Source: Brachycybe producta (taxonomy: Eukaryota; Arthropoda; Diplopoda; Playtdesmida; Andrognathidae). Taken from it: a DNA stretch of 64,000 bases. The DNA lies in NCBI GenBank assembly GCA_036925085.1, contig JAUPFP010000030.1:806001-870000 (forward strand), in the 5' to 3' direction. The stretch's first letter is position 1; the number at the start of each line of letters is the position of its first letter. The notes under the pieces were generated by a model, which was given only the letters and a program-made list of their open reading frames with translations, searched no databases and was not told the DNA's origin. Shown here one piece after another: positions 1-11,724 of this stretch. The translations under genes were made by a program, and so were the position numbers.

Positions 1-712
1 TGTTTGCCTCCAATGAAATTACTTAAAATGTTTTGCCTAAAAAAGGAACTTAATTAAAACGTGATGCTGGTTTCTATTTTTGAAGGACTCTGTATAATAG
101 GAAGGGGTGTTAGTAGAGAGGGGGGTGGGGGTCATTCATTCATTGTTTAAAATTCGAAATGTGGGTGGGGAGGGATGATGACTCAAATTGGGAGAAAACG
201 AGCCTGTCACTTTTCAGGTCACGCACGTTCAGCAAAGAAAGATTAACCTTTTTTTTTTTAAAAAAAAACGTGCTTTTGTAGTTATGGAAGTGACATTTCA
301 TAACGAAAATAATCAAGTAAAGTGAAATACAGATGGGTATTATTGGCTGTGTCCGGAAACTGAAAAGCATATTTCTTCTTTAGCTGTAAAAAAAATCTAG
401 AAGGATGATTTTGCTCTACCTCCTAAACCTTTAAAAGAAACGTATTTCCGGATTTTGCTAGATTTTATCATTTTTAACTCATATATGAGACCTAATACCT
501 AGTACACACTTGATAATTTAAATGCATTTAAATAATGTGTTCTACAGAGCCCCGTGAAGGACAAACAAACAATATGTCGTCGAATTCAATTTATTCAGTT
601 AATAATCTTGAAAATATTGAGTTAATACTTAAATATAAAAATATAAACTATTGACATTAAAATATTGATTTATTATTTCAATTTAAAATATTAATAATTA
701 AAGTCAATTTTT

Positions 713-809
713 AGTTAAATGAATTCAAATTAAATGTATTTAGGTGAATTATACGGAATCTAGTTCCGTATAATTCACCTAAACACATTTAATTTGAATT
801 CATTTAACT
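713..809. repeat. 97-bp near-perfect palindrome
   Basis: Arms 713-758 and 764-809 are reverse complements with a single mismatch (TGTATTTAGG against CCTAAACACA) and a loop of about 5 bases (TCTAG). Transcribed in either direction it would form a long stable hairpin. There is no sign of coding. It is probably the relic of a foldback transposon end. A hairpin RNA source is possible but untested. Confidence 0.85.
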
Positions 810-1734
810 CATTTGTGTGCCATTGGAGAAAAACATGGCGTCTACATAGATGATTCTTTATAGGTCTGAAGGTAACATTGTTCCCGAACAGGTTTTTCTT
901 TAAAGCGCCCCAACCACATGTTGTTTACAGACAATTCATTTCTTTCCCGTATAAAATGCGAAATTCCGCAGGTGTGGAAACTTGAAATAAGACTGTGTAT
1001 TAATTATTAGCACCTTGTTTTCACAGATCATCACTTTTTTTTTCGGAGGGTCAACCTGAATAAACACAAAAGAATCTTTTATCATCATGATATAATGTAA
1101 TAAGGGGAGAATAGATAAGAAATAAAAGATGATCATTATTTATTCATTAGATTCTTTTGGTGCAATGCAGTAAGTAATAAGTAATAATATTCTGTATAAA
1201 AAAAAGAGGAGGAGGATGAAACCCGTTGTTACATTTTAGAAATTGGTCGAAGAGAATCTGTAATTTAATCAACTAATTATAATATATCGCTTTTAATCAC
1301 CAATCATTTATTCTCCTCATCTTATTCTTTTGGCAGCAAAACTTTCTCTAAATATAGCACATATTTTGTCTTTTTTTCTTCTTCTTCTTGAAATTGCTTT
1401 TTCTATTAAAATACTTGCCCTTTAAATACGCTTATTGAAATACAATATTAAAATACCAAATGACTGCAGTATTTAAAACGAAGAAGAAAAAGCTGAAAAC
1501 GGTTTTTTGTAAAAGAAAAAAAAAGGGGTGGAGGTGAGGCTAGAATTGCGTAAAGAGGGCATCCAACTTTTGTCGTTGGCTTCTTTTATACAAATTCAAG
1601 CCTTAAAAACTCCGGGAAAAAAGGAGAGATAGACAGAGAGATAGATAGAAAAAGAGGGAAAGAGAGAGAGAGAGATGGGGAGAGAGGAGTTATATTAATA
1701 AAACTTGTCCTTCTTTTATCGCAGCATCCCCCTT

Positions 1735-1748
1735 GTTGCCATGGCAAC
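1735..1748. promoter_or_regulatory. RFX-type X-box palindrome
   Basis: The sequence GTTGCCATGGCAAC is a perfect 14-bp palindrome matching the consensus bound by RFX winged-helix factors (GTNRCC, short spacer, GGYAAC). It sits in a locally less AT-rich patch. RFX factors act on cilia and neuronal genes in animals, but the target gene here is unknown. Similar sites occur at 18141 and 35077. Confidence 0.6.
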
Positions 1749-2490
1749 TGGTATAAACCCCTATGACTCCTTTCTTTTATCCTCTCTTCTCAATCTGATT
1801 CATTCTGCACCTTTTCAAGTGTCGTCATTAACTTAGTACAATGTGAACCATTTTTTTTTTTGGTTTCTTAATTTCACTCCCTTTTTTTATCTTTCCATCT
1901 TTTACGCCCCTCCCCCTCTCCTCCTCCTCATATTCTAAAACGTTGCTAAAAATCAGTACTTGAGAGTGACATTTTATCTTAAGTCATGATTTAAGCTTAG
2001 CTTTAAGCGACGTTTTAGAATACGGAGGAGCGGTTGTGGTTTCATTTTTTTTCCTCCCCTCTCCCTCTATTCTCCTCCCACTCAATTAAAGTTGTTTCAA
2101 AGTATTTAAGCTTTTTTTTCTTTTTCTAATTTTAGAACATTGAGAACTTAATTTCTGCTTCACTTGTTATTAGCTTCATTATTCGTTTCTATTTTGTTTG
2201 TTCTTCTCATTTTTTATGGTTTATCCAATTTAAACAACAAAAGACAGAAAAACCGAAAATTCTTTTCGGTCTCTTTTCTAACAATAATCATCATAATTGT
2301 AAAATGATACCACCAAAATGCAAAATATGAACCAAATGTTGTTCTTCATAAAGCTACACTAGCCTGGTTATTTTGTAAAATCGCTAGTCAATGTGCGAAA
2401 TGTTTAAAAGGCCTGAAATTCATATGTGTGAAAACAAGCAGAAAATGAAAATAGAAAATCACAAGAAACAAAAAAAACGTTTCTAGATTT

Positions 2491-2619
2491 CTACTTTCCT
2501 TTGCGTTCAAAGATTCTCACACATTAACAATAGAAATAAACTATTGTAACTATTTGGACTACAATTGAAACTAGTGTAATGTGTGCGAACCTTTGAACGC
2601 AACGGAAAGCAGAAAACTA
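2491..2619. repeat. Small foldback element
   Basis: The left arm contains CTTTGCGTTCAAAG and CTCACACATTA. The right arm contains TAATGTGTGCGA and CTTTGAACGCAACGGAAAG. The arms are imperfect reverse complements around an AT-rich centre of about 50 bases. No open frame. Typical of a non-autonomous DNA transposon remnant; family unknown. Confidence 0.65.
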
Positions 2620-3869
2620 CTTTGAAGGACATATTTTGAGTTGACATAGGATGATGATCGATAAGGACATAGTTTGAGGAAGAAATAACAGGCTCCAGGA
2701 GGAGGTGGAGCCACGCGGCTAAAGGACGTCTTCCTATTGGCTGATCAACAGTAATTGCTCTTTGGAATAAGAAATAATTTCCTGCTTTTTCTTGCTACTT
2801 TTCTGCCAAAGAAATAGAATGAAATCATTCAAATTAGACTAATTCAGTTGCCTTTTTCTGCATTTTGGACTTTCGCTTAATGTAGATAACAGTTGGAGCT
2901 TTGTTCTTAAACATTCTGAACATTGCTGAAATCAGTACTAATATTGTCTAGGTAATTTACAGAATAGCTGTTTTTTACTTTGACTGTTGTTGAGATACAC
3001 AAGTAATCGTCATATAGATCTATGTCAGTTTTGCGAAACTTCAAATGTTGTTTGTTTTCTGTCGTGTTTTTCTTCTTCTGTTCACAGAAGTTTTGTTTTG
3101 CGTGTTTGTGACTTTGACACATGAATTCTTATGTGTTTTTTGTTGACTTGAAATAAGAATTTTATTTATGACAAATTGTCATTCAAACAAAAACCAACGA
3201 AGAAACGTCTTTTTTTCTATCTAATTCTTTTTGTTGTTGTTTTGATTTCTGTTTTGACTTTCATTGAATTTTCATCATTTTCTTCTTTATATTCTCTTAT
3301 ATACAATAGTTTTTCAATTCACTGGGGTCACATTGGGATTTAGAAGAGAACGTTGATGGAAAAGAGAAAGAGAGGGGGGGGGGGGGGGGGTGGAAAAAAA
3401 GATTCAAGAATTCTGACAATGGATCTTCATGAGAATTATGATCCCATAATTTATGGGTTTTGTTTGCGGTGTCACTAGAAATGTGGATCTTGGTGTGTCA
3501 CTGTGTGTGTCCCAGGTGGATTTGGGGAAGAAGGAACGCGGGTTTTGACATCATCCTTATAATAAAAACCCTCTTGTTTAATTAAACTAATGCTTGTATG
3601 TTGTGTAGGTCTTGTGTTTTTGTTGCATATTTTGATGATGGAATTACGATGCCATTCATTGATGGTGTCACGTAATAAGATCATAAACACTGACATTACT
3701 TTATATTATAGTCATCATGATTTAATACATGTATCTCGTTTAAATTCCACGAAACCATTATTAACGTATAATTAATGGATGTAAATACAAGAAGATTCCT
3801 TTTATTTGTACATTATGTGTGTAGGCCTGCATTAAAAGACTTGTATTTTTTTATAAAAATAACTGGGGC

Positions 3870-4340
3870 TCAGCCCACAAAACTATAGTGAACCAAGCCC
3901 ACCAAGCTATAAATCTCCTGAGACCCACCAGGCCCAAAAAATTTCATGGAGTTAATGCGCTACAGTATATGTCATGGGCTGCTCTTTTTCAAAAGCCACG
4001 AAGCCCATCAAACTTATGAAGCTTACAAAGCCCCTCAGGACCACCTTTATCAGGAGGAGAATCAGCAACCGGCATCGATACGATTGGGGCAGACGTATTA
4101 CGGGGCGAAAGGTGAAATTCGAAGACGGTCGAGAGGGAAATAACTTGCCAAGAATGTTTTCTTTGATCAAGAATGAAAGTTAATTACCGCAATGGAGCAG
4201 ACAAGTCACTCCACCAACTTAAAACGGAGATGGGGCCATCCTTTTGGATAGGCCCAATGGGTTTTCAAAAAGCCAACCAAGGACCACAAAGCTCATAGAG
4301 TAGGCATTTTCAAAAGCCCACCATAAAGCCCATATGCTTT
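3870..4340. repeat. Degenerate AAGCCCA-rich repeat block
   Basis: Many variants of AAGCCCACCA, AAAGCCCA and GGCCCA are scattered at irregular spacing on both sides of an 18S rRNA fragment, for example near 3875, 3900, 3930, 4005, 4028, 4315 and 4327. The block is noticeably GC-richer than its surroundings. It may be an old short tandem array that captured the rRNA piece, or a composite repeat. I do not recognise the family. Confidence 0.5.
4083..4182 (+). pseudogene. Degenerate 18S rRNA fragment
   Basis: About 100 bases align with the central part of eukaryotic small-subunit rRNA. The blocks GGTGAAATTC, TTGCCAAGAATGTTTTC and GATCAAGAATGAAAGTTA appear in the right order and spacing, along with GGGGC...CGTATTACG just before them. 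Positions strictly conserved in functional 18S are changed: the segment after GGTGAAATTC is shortened and TCATTAATCAAG has become TCTTTGATCAAG. The match stops abruptly on both sides, so this is not a functional rRNA gene. It is probably a dispersed or retrotransposed fragment. The match is recalled from known 18S sequence, not computed. Confidence 0.75.
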
Positions 4341-5685
4341 TTTTTTAAATTGGATCATCATTGAATCATTTATACCAAACCCAGCCCAGGGACTTTATCT
4401 AGGTTTCTAGTGTACATCATGAACGAAATGATCAAAAGGTATTTAATTTTCTTCAGCTTGCTTCTTTGTCATCTTGAAAAGAAAAATAAGCATCTGAACA
4501 AACAATAGAAGTAATATACAGGCGTAAGCCTATACAGAAGCGTACGATTTTTCATTTTGGGGCGCACATTTCAATTGAATTCAACTGAAGATGGAGGAAT
4601 TTCCAGTTACTTTTGCTGTTTCTTGACTTCGAAGTCAGTAAGAAAACGTAGTAACACTTGAATGTCAATTTGAACTCTTTCCGAGAGTAGGATTTCAAAC
4701 CCTGCTTAAGGGTTTTCTATCTTGGAACCCCTGTTCATAATGGGTATGAGTTTCAAGTTCAAGTGTCCCAATGTTCTTAATTGAATTTGGGGAATATAAG
4801 AACCACCATGATGATGTTTTTTGTATATGAATCTGTTGTATTGTGTGTGTTGGACATTATTGATATTCTATGTCCATTTTCCCCCCTCACAATCCTTATT
4901 CTCTTTGTAGTAAGTAGTAAGTACCCTTCTCTTTGTAACCGCCCATACTTGAAATAGTGGTAGTGTTACTGCAACTACTACTATTGTGGATCAATAAAGA
5001 GATTCGCAATTTACTTCTATCATTTCAACTGAAACGTTTTCTCTTCCCGTTCAACTTCGACTTTTTGCGACAAATGGCAAAAAAAAAAGACCGAGAGCAT
5101 GAATGGAAGAGTAACAAGATATGAAAAGGAGGGGAGGGGGGAGGTGAAACGAGAGTTAAAATGGATGGATTGAAAGAAACTTCTAGTTCAAAGATGATGA
5201 TGATGATTGCAATCAATTGCATCCAATAATGTCTGTTTGTTTTGTGTTCTTCTAAAAGAGACCAAAAATATACTAGTTATAATGGTTCAATCAGTGCCAT
5301 TCATTTTTGAACTATTTTGTGGCTCTTATGTTTGATCTTTAATCGATACATGGTATTTGTATGCGTGTAGGTGTGATATAAAGCTTGAAGCACATCATGC
5401 GTGTGACGTGGAGCGATTGTCCACATCCTCAAGCTTCTGTCTATATTTAGTAGTTTTGACCACATTTAAGGCGACGTGAAGCGACTTGAAGCTTCTCCAC
5501 AGGCAGATACTTCAGGTGGCAGTCACCAGTTTTCGGTCGCTTTATATTCAGCCAATCGTGAGCATAAAAATGATGTAGTGTTACTGTGGTAATGGGCCAC
5601 AGTTCAAAAGTTGCGAGCATAAATTCGTACATTGGGCCAACTTATTATGCTACTTGGGAACCTAAGTGTGTATATTGTCACATTG

Positions 5686-5777
5686 TCCATTACACGAAAT
5701 GTATGTCCATTTTCGCGAAATGAACCTAAATTGGTCTGATGCAAAACGCGAAATGGACATACATTTCATGTAATGGA
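5686..5777. repeat. Foldback of about 92 bp
   Basis: The left arm begins TCCATTACACGAAATG and continues ATGTCCATTT. The right arm is the reverse complement (AAATGGACATACATTTCATG, then TAATGGA). The centre of about 25 bases contains CGCGAAAT. It is an orphan MITE-like palindrome; no second copy was noticed in the window. Confidence 0.7.
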
Positions 5778-6779
5778 TTCGACATATACATTTTTGAGAG
5801 ACCCTGTATATGTTCAACTAACATTTTTACTCCGAAATTTTTCAGCGTGAATTCTTCTTGTGTGTAAAAGTTCTAAAATTGTACAAAACTTGAAGCAAAA
5901 CTATAAAAATTTGATGTCTTAAGAAAAGAAAAAAGAAAAGAAAAAAAGATGAGGAAACGTGGCGTAAAATGGGCGGTGAAAGATGGAGGGCGGGTAAAAT
6001 GGTTGGCCCCAATTCTATATATATATATATATATATATGAAAAATCCCTTATTCAGAAATATCTTCATGCAGCTGCTGCTTCAGCACTAAAATGAAATAT
6101 GTTTGTAAAATGTGTGTACATGGATGGGTACAGATGGAATTCCATATTTATAGTAAATACCAGAGGTTATTACTTTCACTTCTTTTGCATTTTGTGCATT
6201 TTTCCATAGAAAATACATCCAAACTTTAAAAGTTTTGTGGTTGGAGGAAACAAAGAAAAATGAGTATGATAATAATATTTAGAACATTTTTTCGGGTATG
6301 ATTGTAAAAATATAAAATGAGGTCCATTATTCAGGAGGACGACTCTAACTAAATAAAAGAACAGAAATGCGACTTTTATTTCTAACAGTTTGTCTTCTTT
6401 TGTTTGTTGACCATTATTTGTTTTGAGAATGTGAAATTTGTTTCCTTTTTTTTTTTTGCATTGAAAAAGACAAAGAGAAGAAGTTTGTGATAAATTATTC
6501 AAAAAATGATGTCCATATGCAAATTCATTTTTGGTTTTTATTTTAACACATTTTTGCCAAGAAATTTACGTCTTAAAGAAAAGCAGCCAAAAAAAAAAGA
6601 GAATAGGTTGAAATTTTTTTCTATTATGCAATGAAGTTTGAATGCATTACATGTATGGAAATATATAAAAATATATCTGTCGAATATATCCAAACATTTT
6701 TATAGTTCCTTAGTATTTTTTACTTTTAAAAAGCACTCCCAAAGTTCCATTTGTGAAACGAGGTGGGAAAAGCAGGAAT

Positions 6780-7220
6780 CGGATGGGAGAGAGAGGACAC
6801 ACACACACATATATAATAATAAAATGTATAATATAATCCGTAGGAGTGATCCTTTTAGCCAAGATAGTGGGAGAGAGTGAATGCGAAAAAGGGAGAGAAA
6901 GAGAAATGATAGATAGAAAGGGAGAGAATGAGAGAAAGAACGAAAAAGGCATGGATTTTATTTGAGAGAGAGAGAGCGAGGGAAATAGAATGAGAGATAG
7001 AATAATAGGCAGAAAGAGAGAAAAGGTGTAAGAGATGGAGAGAAAAGATAGAATGATAGGCAGAAAGAGAATGAGTGAGAAAAGGTGTAAGAGATATAAT
7101 GAAGAGATAGATATATATAATGAAGGAGAGAATGGTAGGCAGAAAGAGAGAGAGAGAGAAAAAAGTGTAAGAGTAAGAGAGAAAGAATGAAAGGGAGAAA
7201 GAATGAAAAAGCATGGATTC
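6780..7220. repeat. GA-rich minisatellite
   Basis: Purine-rich DNA on the + strand. A recurring unit containing ATAGGCAGAAAGAGA followed by AAAAGGTGTAAGAGAT appears near 7007, 7060 and 7136, embedded in GAGA runs. The Ser/Leu/Phe-rich frames of the complementary strand are artefacts of this composition and are not called as genes. An ACACAC/ATAT microsatellite precedes it near 6797. Confidence 0.75.
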
Positions 7221-7734
7221 TATTTTCGAGCTTCATTTCATTTTATTATAGGCGTTTCTTCTTCTTTTCTGCTTTTATGTTCTGCGTTTTTCGCATTAAA
7301 TTAACTCCAATGTACAGACACACATACATGTTTGGCATTTAACGGTTTTCTTCTTTTTCTTTTTTTACTTCTTAAAGATGCAAGAAAAAGGGAGAGAAAT
7401 CTAAACCCCCCCCCTATAAAGAAACTTCCCCTATAAACTTTCCCCTTCTAGTCTATAGTAAGAGTAAAACAGCTTTTGAAGTCTTTGCATATCATTAGTT
7501 TTTATTTCCCCCACCTCGCAGCATCTTTATTAGATGATGTTTTTTTCAGGGGTTCTAACAACATGAAAATGGGTTTTCCTTCTAATAAGTTAAACCAAAT
7601 TTGTTTTGAGAGATTTTCAGATGAAAAATAAACAATGGAGAGAAGAAAAAAATAAGTTTTTTGTTAAAATAGCACAGATCTTTTTGACAAAAAAAGGACA
7701 TTTTTGAGATATGAAAAAGGTACGTTTCTGTAAT

Positions 7735-8190
7735 TGCTGCACTGTTTTAAGTGTTGTAAGAAATCTGTAGAAAATTGTTTAAAACTGCAAGAAACTGTAA
7801 AAATCTTCAGACAGCTAAAAACTGTATTAGAAATCAGCAGAAAACTACCAGAAATTGAAAGAAAATGACAAGGAACTAAATATCTGCAGAGAGCAGCTAA
7901 AAAGAAAGTTTTAGATAGCTAAAATAAAGTAGAAAATCTTTAGAAAGCAGAAAATTATGTTTGAAAACTACAAGAAATTTGCAGAAAACTGGTAAATATG
8001 CAAAAAAAAAATATCAAGAAAATAAAAATATGCGGAAATCTAAAAGAAATTCAAAGTCATTTTTGCCTAAAATTGTAGGAAACATGCAGAAAATTACAAG
8101 AAAGTGTAAAAAAAATCTACAGATAACTGAATAAAATCTGTTGAAAACTTGCATAAAACTACAAGAATTTCTAGAAAATCTTGCATTAAA
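7735..8190. repeat. Degenerate tandem repeat, unit about 30-35 bp
   Basis: Variants of AATCTGCAGAAAACTACAAGAAA recur roughly every 30-35 bases, alternating CTGTAGAAAA, CTGCAAGAAACTG, CAGCAGAAAACTACC and ATGCAGAAAATTACAAG. Divergence between units is high, as in an old satellite or minisatellite. No stable open frame. Confidence 0.6.
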
Positions 8191-9344
8191 ATCGTTTTAG
8201 ATTTTTGAAAATGTCTTGCAAACGATTTCCATTTCCAAACCTTGTTATTATTTTATAGAAAACTCGGAAGGAAAGATTTTTTATATTAGTTTTATTTATT
8301 TTTGAAATGACCATCATGTTTTATATATATATTTGACCCTCTATAATAAAAAAGACTTAGATATATCTAAGTATTTTATTTTTCTCAGTGTTTTCATTTC
8401 TGTTTTTTTTTTTTCAAAACACAAAAGAAGAAGAAAAGAAAGTCCAATTTTCCATTGTTGTTTTTCTTCTTCGTTTTTAACGATTGTCGATTGACGTCAT
8501 TGAACACCAAATGTTTTCCCTCCCATTATTCAAGTTGTGATGTCCGATTTTGATGATGAGAGTTGGTGGTGGTTCAGTGTGTTTTCGTATATTTTTTTTT
8601 TGAGGGGGTTGGATTTTTTATTGTATTTTCTGAGGCAGATGGAGTTTCTCAACCATCTTTTTTACGTCTTCTTCAATGTGTTCCCATTTTCTTACTTCAC
8701 TGAGTATATTTTGAAACGTAATTTGGGCACTCTCTCTTGATGTTATATTTTATTCTAAAAATAGAATTTTGCTAGGAGGAGGAGGATGGTGATGTCCTCC
8801 TATGTATAATAATAACATAACATTTCACTCTCTTGTGTTATGTGTTTTAAGATATTGTTCCTATTAGAAAAAATAACGTAGGAAGTAAAAAAAAAAAGCG
8901 TCAAGAAGCAGCAATTTCTATGGTTTTTTTTTCTTCTTCAAGAGGAAGACGGCAGAAAAAGCCAATTAAGGCGTCAGTTGAAAAGCGGCATGCCTCACTT
9001 TCTACTCTTTCTATTGGCACACTCACATACACTTTTTAGTTCCATTTATGTCTCCAGAGAAAAAAAATGAGCCTGGAAAAAAGAAAAAAAAGGGATACTT
9101 CATGCCATTACAGTAGTATCTTTATTATAGGCTACTGAAACATTTAAAAGGATTGAAAATTACCATATCATAAGATAGAGAGAGAGAGATAATATAAGAA
9201 GAGAGAGAGAGAGACCCACTAAAAGTGGCAAAATGTTGCACTTTTTTTTAAAAAAAATCTTCTAAGAAGAAAGAAGCCATTTGAATAAATATGCAAATGA
9301 AAGAGAATGAAAAATGAACTCTTATTATTCTAACTGCATTACAA

Positions 9345-9940
9345 GAAGCAGGCATTAAGAGAGAAATTGAAAAGTATTTTAGAAACTAGAAGAGTAACTG
9401 AATCATTTAAAGAGATTTTTATGTTTGATTTTTTTTAATTAAAATTTTTCTGGCGTTTTAAAATTTTCGACTTTCGTTTTTCAGGACAAGTTGAGACAAA
9501 AAAGTGAAAAATATTTCATAATGTCAAGAAAATTTAAAAAAAAAGATACTAATTACTTAGCTGCCATAAAAATTTATTTTTAAATACATCAACATTAAAA
9601 TCGTTGAAAGTGTTTTAAAAACTAGAAGGGTAGCTCAATCAGTTAAGTGTATTTTCATTTTGTTATCTTTTAAAGTAAGAAGGTAGCTCAATTACTTAAT
9701 CAGGATATTTTCATGTCGTTATCTTTCAAAATAAACTTTTTTATGTAAGTTTGAAAATGAACCAACTTTAAGTAGATGATATTTTTTTAATTTTTGTCTA
9801 TAAAAGTTTATTTTGAAAGATAATCAACATGAAAATATTAAATGATTCGTTGAATTTCTTCTTAGTGTTGCTGAACAACTTAAGTGATTCGGTAAGTTAT
9901 CTCTTCTAGTTTCTAAACGCAATGAAATCCCACGCATACA
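9345..9940. mobile_element. Family B inverted-repeat element cluster
   Basis: Contains the family B left motif GAAACTAGAAGGGTAGCTCA (variants at 9381 and 9626), the paired inner motifs CTTTCAAAATAAACTTTTT and AGTTTATTTTGAAAGATA, and the right-end motif CTTCTAGTTTCTAA near 9903. At least two overlapping copies are present. There is no transposase frame, so these are non-autonomous. It lies just upstream of the LIM gene promoter. Confidence 0.7.
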
Positions 9941-10143
9941 ATTCAGAATTTGAAGTTGTCAAAGTGTAATATTTATTCGATTTCAATTCTATCTTTGCAG
10001 TATTTTTCCGGAAAAGAAGACGAAATTGAAGAGGAGAGATGATGATGACGTCGTACGGATGTCCACTTCTATGTATTGTCCCGATTTAACTTCATCGGAT
10101 GTCACTTAAGAAACAACAATAGATTTTTCTTTTTTATTATTAT

Positions 10144-10153
10144 TATATAAATA
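10144..10153 (+). promoter_or_regulatory. TATA box of the LIM gene (candidate)
   Basis: TATATAAATA lies 157-166 bases before the ATG at 10310. If used, transcription would begin around 10175-10180, giving a 5' leader of about 130 bases with two upstream ORFs. An alternative is that the region is intronic: TTCTATCTCAG at 10212-10222 is a passable splice acceptor, and the main frame is open from 10211 onward. In that reading this box is irrelevant. Confidence 0.45.
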
Positions 10154-10206
10154 AAGAGGATCGAATAACAAATTTTGAGAGAAAACTCAAAGAGAAATAG
10201 AGAGAA

Positions 10207-10313
10207 ATGATTTCTATCTCAGGAAACGAACTCTTCCTTTGATGACGACGACGACGATGATGATGATGATGATGATGACGATAAGAAAAAGAGATCTGAA
10301 CAAAACAAAATGA
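10207..10313 (+). promoter_or_regulatory. Two upstream ORFs in the 5' leader
   Basis: The first uORF (10207-10242, 11 codons) ends in TGA. The second starts at 10242, contains eight ATG codons (seven in tandem at 10257-10277), and ends in the TGA at 10311-10313. That stop overlaps the main start codon as ATGA. Such overlap is the arrangement used for coupled termination and reinitiation. The same bases read in the main frame give a run of 13 Asp codons followed by KKKR, so the repeat could instead be coding if the true start is upstream. Confidence 0.55.
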
Positions 10314-10862
10314 GTAACAGTAGCACCAGTAACAATAAGAACCCAAATACGAGTGACTGTATTGGTAGTTCCGGTGGTGGTGGTTACAGAATGATTAATA
10401 ATCATGTTGTTCGTTACAATAACCGTTCTTCTCTTCCCTCGTCATCATCTTCTACTTCGAAACTCACTTTGTCGTCTCTTTTGGAAGTGACTGGAGGAGG
10501 AGGAGGTTTAGTAGGAGCAGATCAAGTAGGAGGGGTTGGAGATCAATCGAACGTAACCAGCCCACAATCCAATTGGATGTTGTCTTCGTCTTCTTCTTCT
10601 TCGTCATCTTCAGCTCGAAGATCGAGTTCTTCTGATTTCAGTCATTGTAGTAGTCAGTTGACATCGCCTGATGATTTTGTTGAGACGACTTCCGACACCA
10701 ATGGAGCAGGAGGAGGAGCAGCAGCTTCAACATCCGGTGTTTCCTCATCAGTTATTGGAACGGGAGGAAGTGGTTCCGGTGGCGGTGGTTCGCTTCTTTG
10801 TCTTTGGACTGAAACAACGTCTCCGACTCATCAGAATGGCTCCTCGTCATTCTTGATTATGG
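10310..10862 (+). CDS. LIM-domain protein, first visible coding exon
   Basis: Encodes about 184 residues, starting at an ATG with A at -3 (AACAAAATGA), a fair initiation context. The product is low-complexity: Ser, Gly and Asn rich, with Gly runs (GGGGG near residue 65) and Ser runs (near residue 95), and no recognisable fold. The exon ends at G|GTAATA after one base of a codon. The next exon supplies the other two bases, making GAT (Asp185), so the phase matches exactly. Frame and composition continue smoothly into exon 2. The frame stays open upstream to 10211 through an Asp run, so this start is likely but not proven. The region is probably disordered and serves as a linker to the LIM domain. 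Confidence 0.72.
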
Positions 10863-11724
10863 GTAATAATAAAAGGGTTAAAATAATCACTAAATAAGGG
10901 CGAAAGTATTGTGTGTATTTTTCAGTTATTTGAGACCATTTAGAGGCTATAATAACTATTTCTGAATGGCAAACTTGTACAAACTAATTGTTAAGAATTA
11001 TAGCCTCTAAGCAGGCCCAATTGATTGGAGGAAAAATTCAATATTTGTAATAATTTTTGTGTTTTTCGTTTTAGATGCAGAAAACAAACAAACGATGAAA
11101 ACGACTTTTAATCGTTAAATTCACTTGTAAATTGAGTAATTTCAAGAAGTTTTATTTGAAAACTAGAAAAGTAATTTGTTTAATATATTTGTAATTATTT
11201 GTAATGCTGATATCTTTAAAAATAAACTTTATATGAAAGTTAAAACTAAAATTTTAAATTTGACTTTTCAAAAATACCATTAAAAGTTTATTTTGAAAGA
11301 TATTGTCATATCTAGTTTTCTGTCAAATGTTGAAATTAATTCATAATTGAATTTAAAAAGTTGTCATCGTTTTTCTTCTTTTAAATTATAAAAATACAAA
11401 GATTTATTTCGATAATTATTCTGTATTTTAAGGAGAATTGAAAGCATGCTAGAAACTAGAAGGGTAGCTCTATCAGTTAAGGCTATTTTCATGTTTGATA
11501 TCTTTCAAAATAAACTTTTTATGATCCAAATTTAGTTTCAAAAGATATCAACCTGAAAATACTCTTAAGTGATTCAGCTACCTGTTCTAGTTTCTAACAC
11601 ACTTTCAATTTCTCCTTACTGTTGCGTTTTTGAAATTGCAGAATTAAACCAGAAAAAAAAAAAGAAAATCAGTTGTTCACGAGATATTTCTAAACTATAA
11701 ATTTGTGACATGTTTTCTTTTCAG
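10863..11724 (+). other. Intron 1 of the LIM gene
   Basis: An 862-base intron with donor GTAATA and acceptor CTTTTCAG. It holds a short inverted repeat (TTTAGAGGCTATAAT near 10940 against ATTATAGCCTCTAA near 11000) and family B material from about 11137 to 11646. No coding potential seen. The acceptor lies outside the transposon-derived sequence. Confidence 0.7.
11420..11646. mobile_element. Family B element in intron 1
   Basis: The left half carries GAAACTAGAAGGGTAGCTC and TCTTTCAAAATAAACTTTTT. The right half carries AGATATCAACCTGAAAATAC, TTCTAGTTTCTAACAC and CTTTCAATTTCTCC as its reverse complement. A more degraded partial copy (11137-11340) lies beside it. Non-autonomous, no open frame. 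Insertion within a transcribed gene means the transcript would carry the hairpin. Confidence 0.75.

Larger units (their letters stand above)
1..10143. other. Non-coding region upstream of the LIM gene
   Basis: I see no supportable coding sequence here. The open frames are short, AT- or GA-driven and lack splice context. The stretch holds a perfect hairpin (713-809), an RFX-type site (1735-1748), a foldback at 2491-2619, a G run (about 3375-3390), an 18S rRNA fragment in AAGCCCA-rich DNA (3870-4340), a foldback at 5686-5777, an AT microsatellite (about 6017-6038), GA-rich repeats (6780-7220), a degenerate satellite (7735-8190) and a cluster of family B inverted-repeat elements (about 9345-9940). 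It may be intergenic or a 5' intron of the LIM gene. The sequence alone does not decide. Confidence 0.6.

Noticed and set aside
6176-6502. 108-codon minus frame
   Set aside because: Lys/Phe-rich product of AT-rich DNA with no supporting feature.
6855-7236. Leu/Ser-rich frames resembling membrane proteins
   Set aside because: Translation of GA-rich simple repeats on the opposite strand.
10143-10405. Minus-strand frames with a poly-His/Arg run
   Set aside because: They are the complement of the GAT/GAC repeat and Ser-rich exon on the + strand; no independent support.
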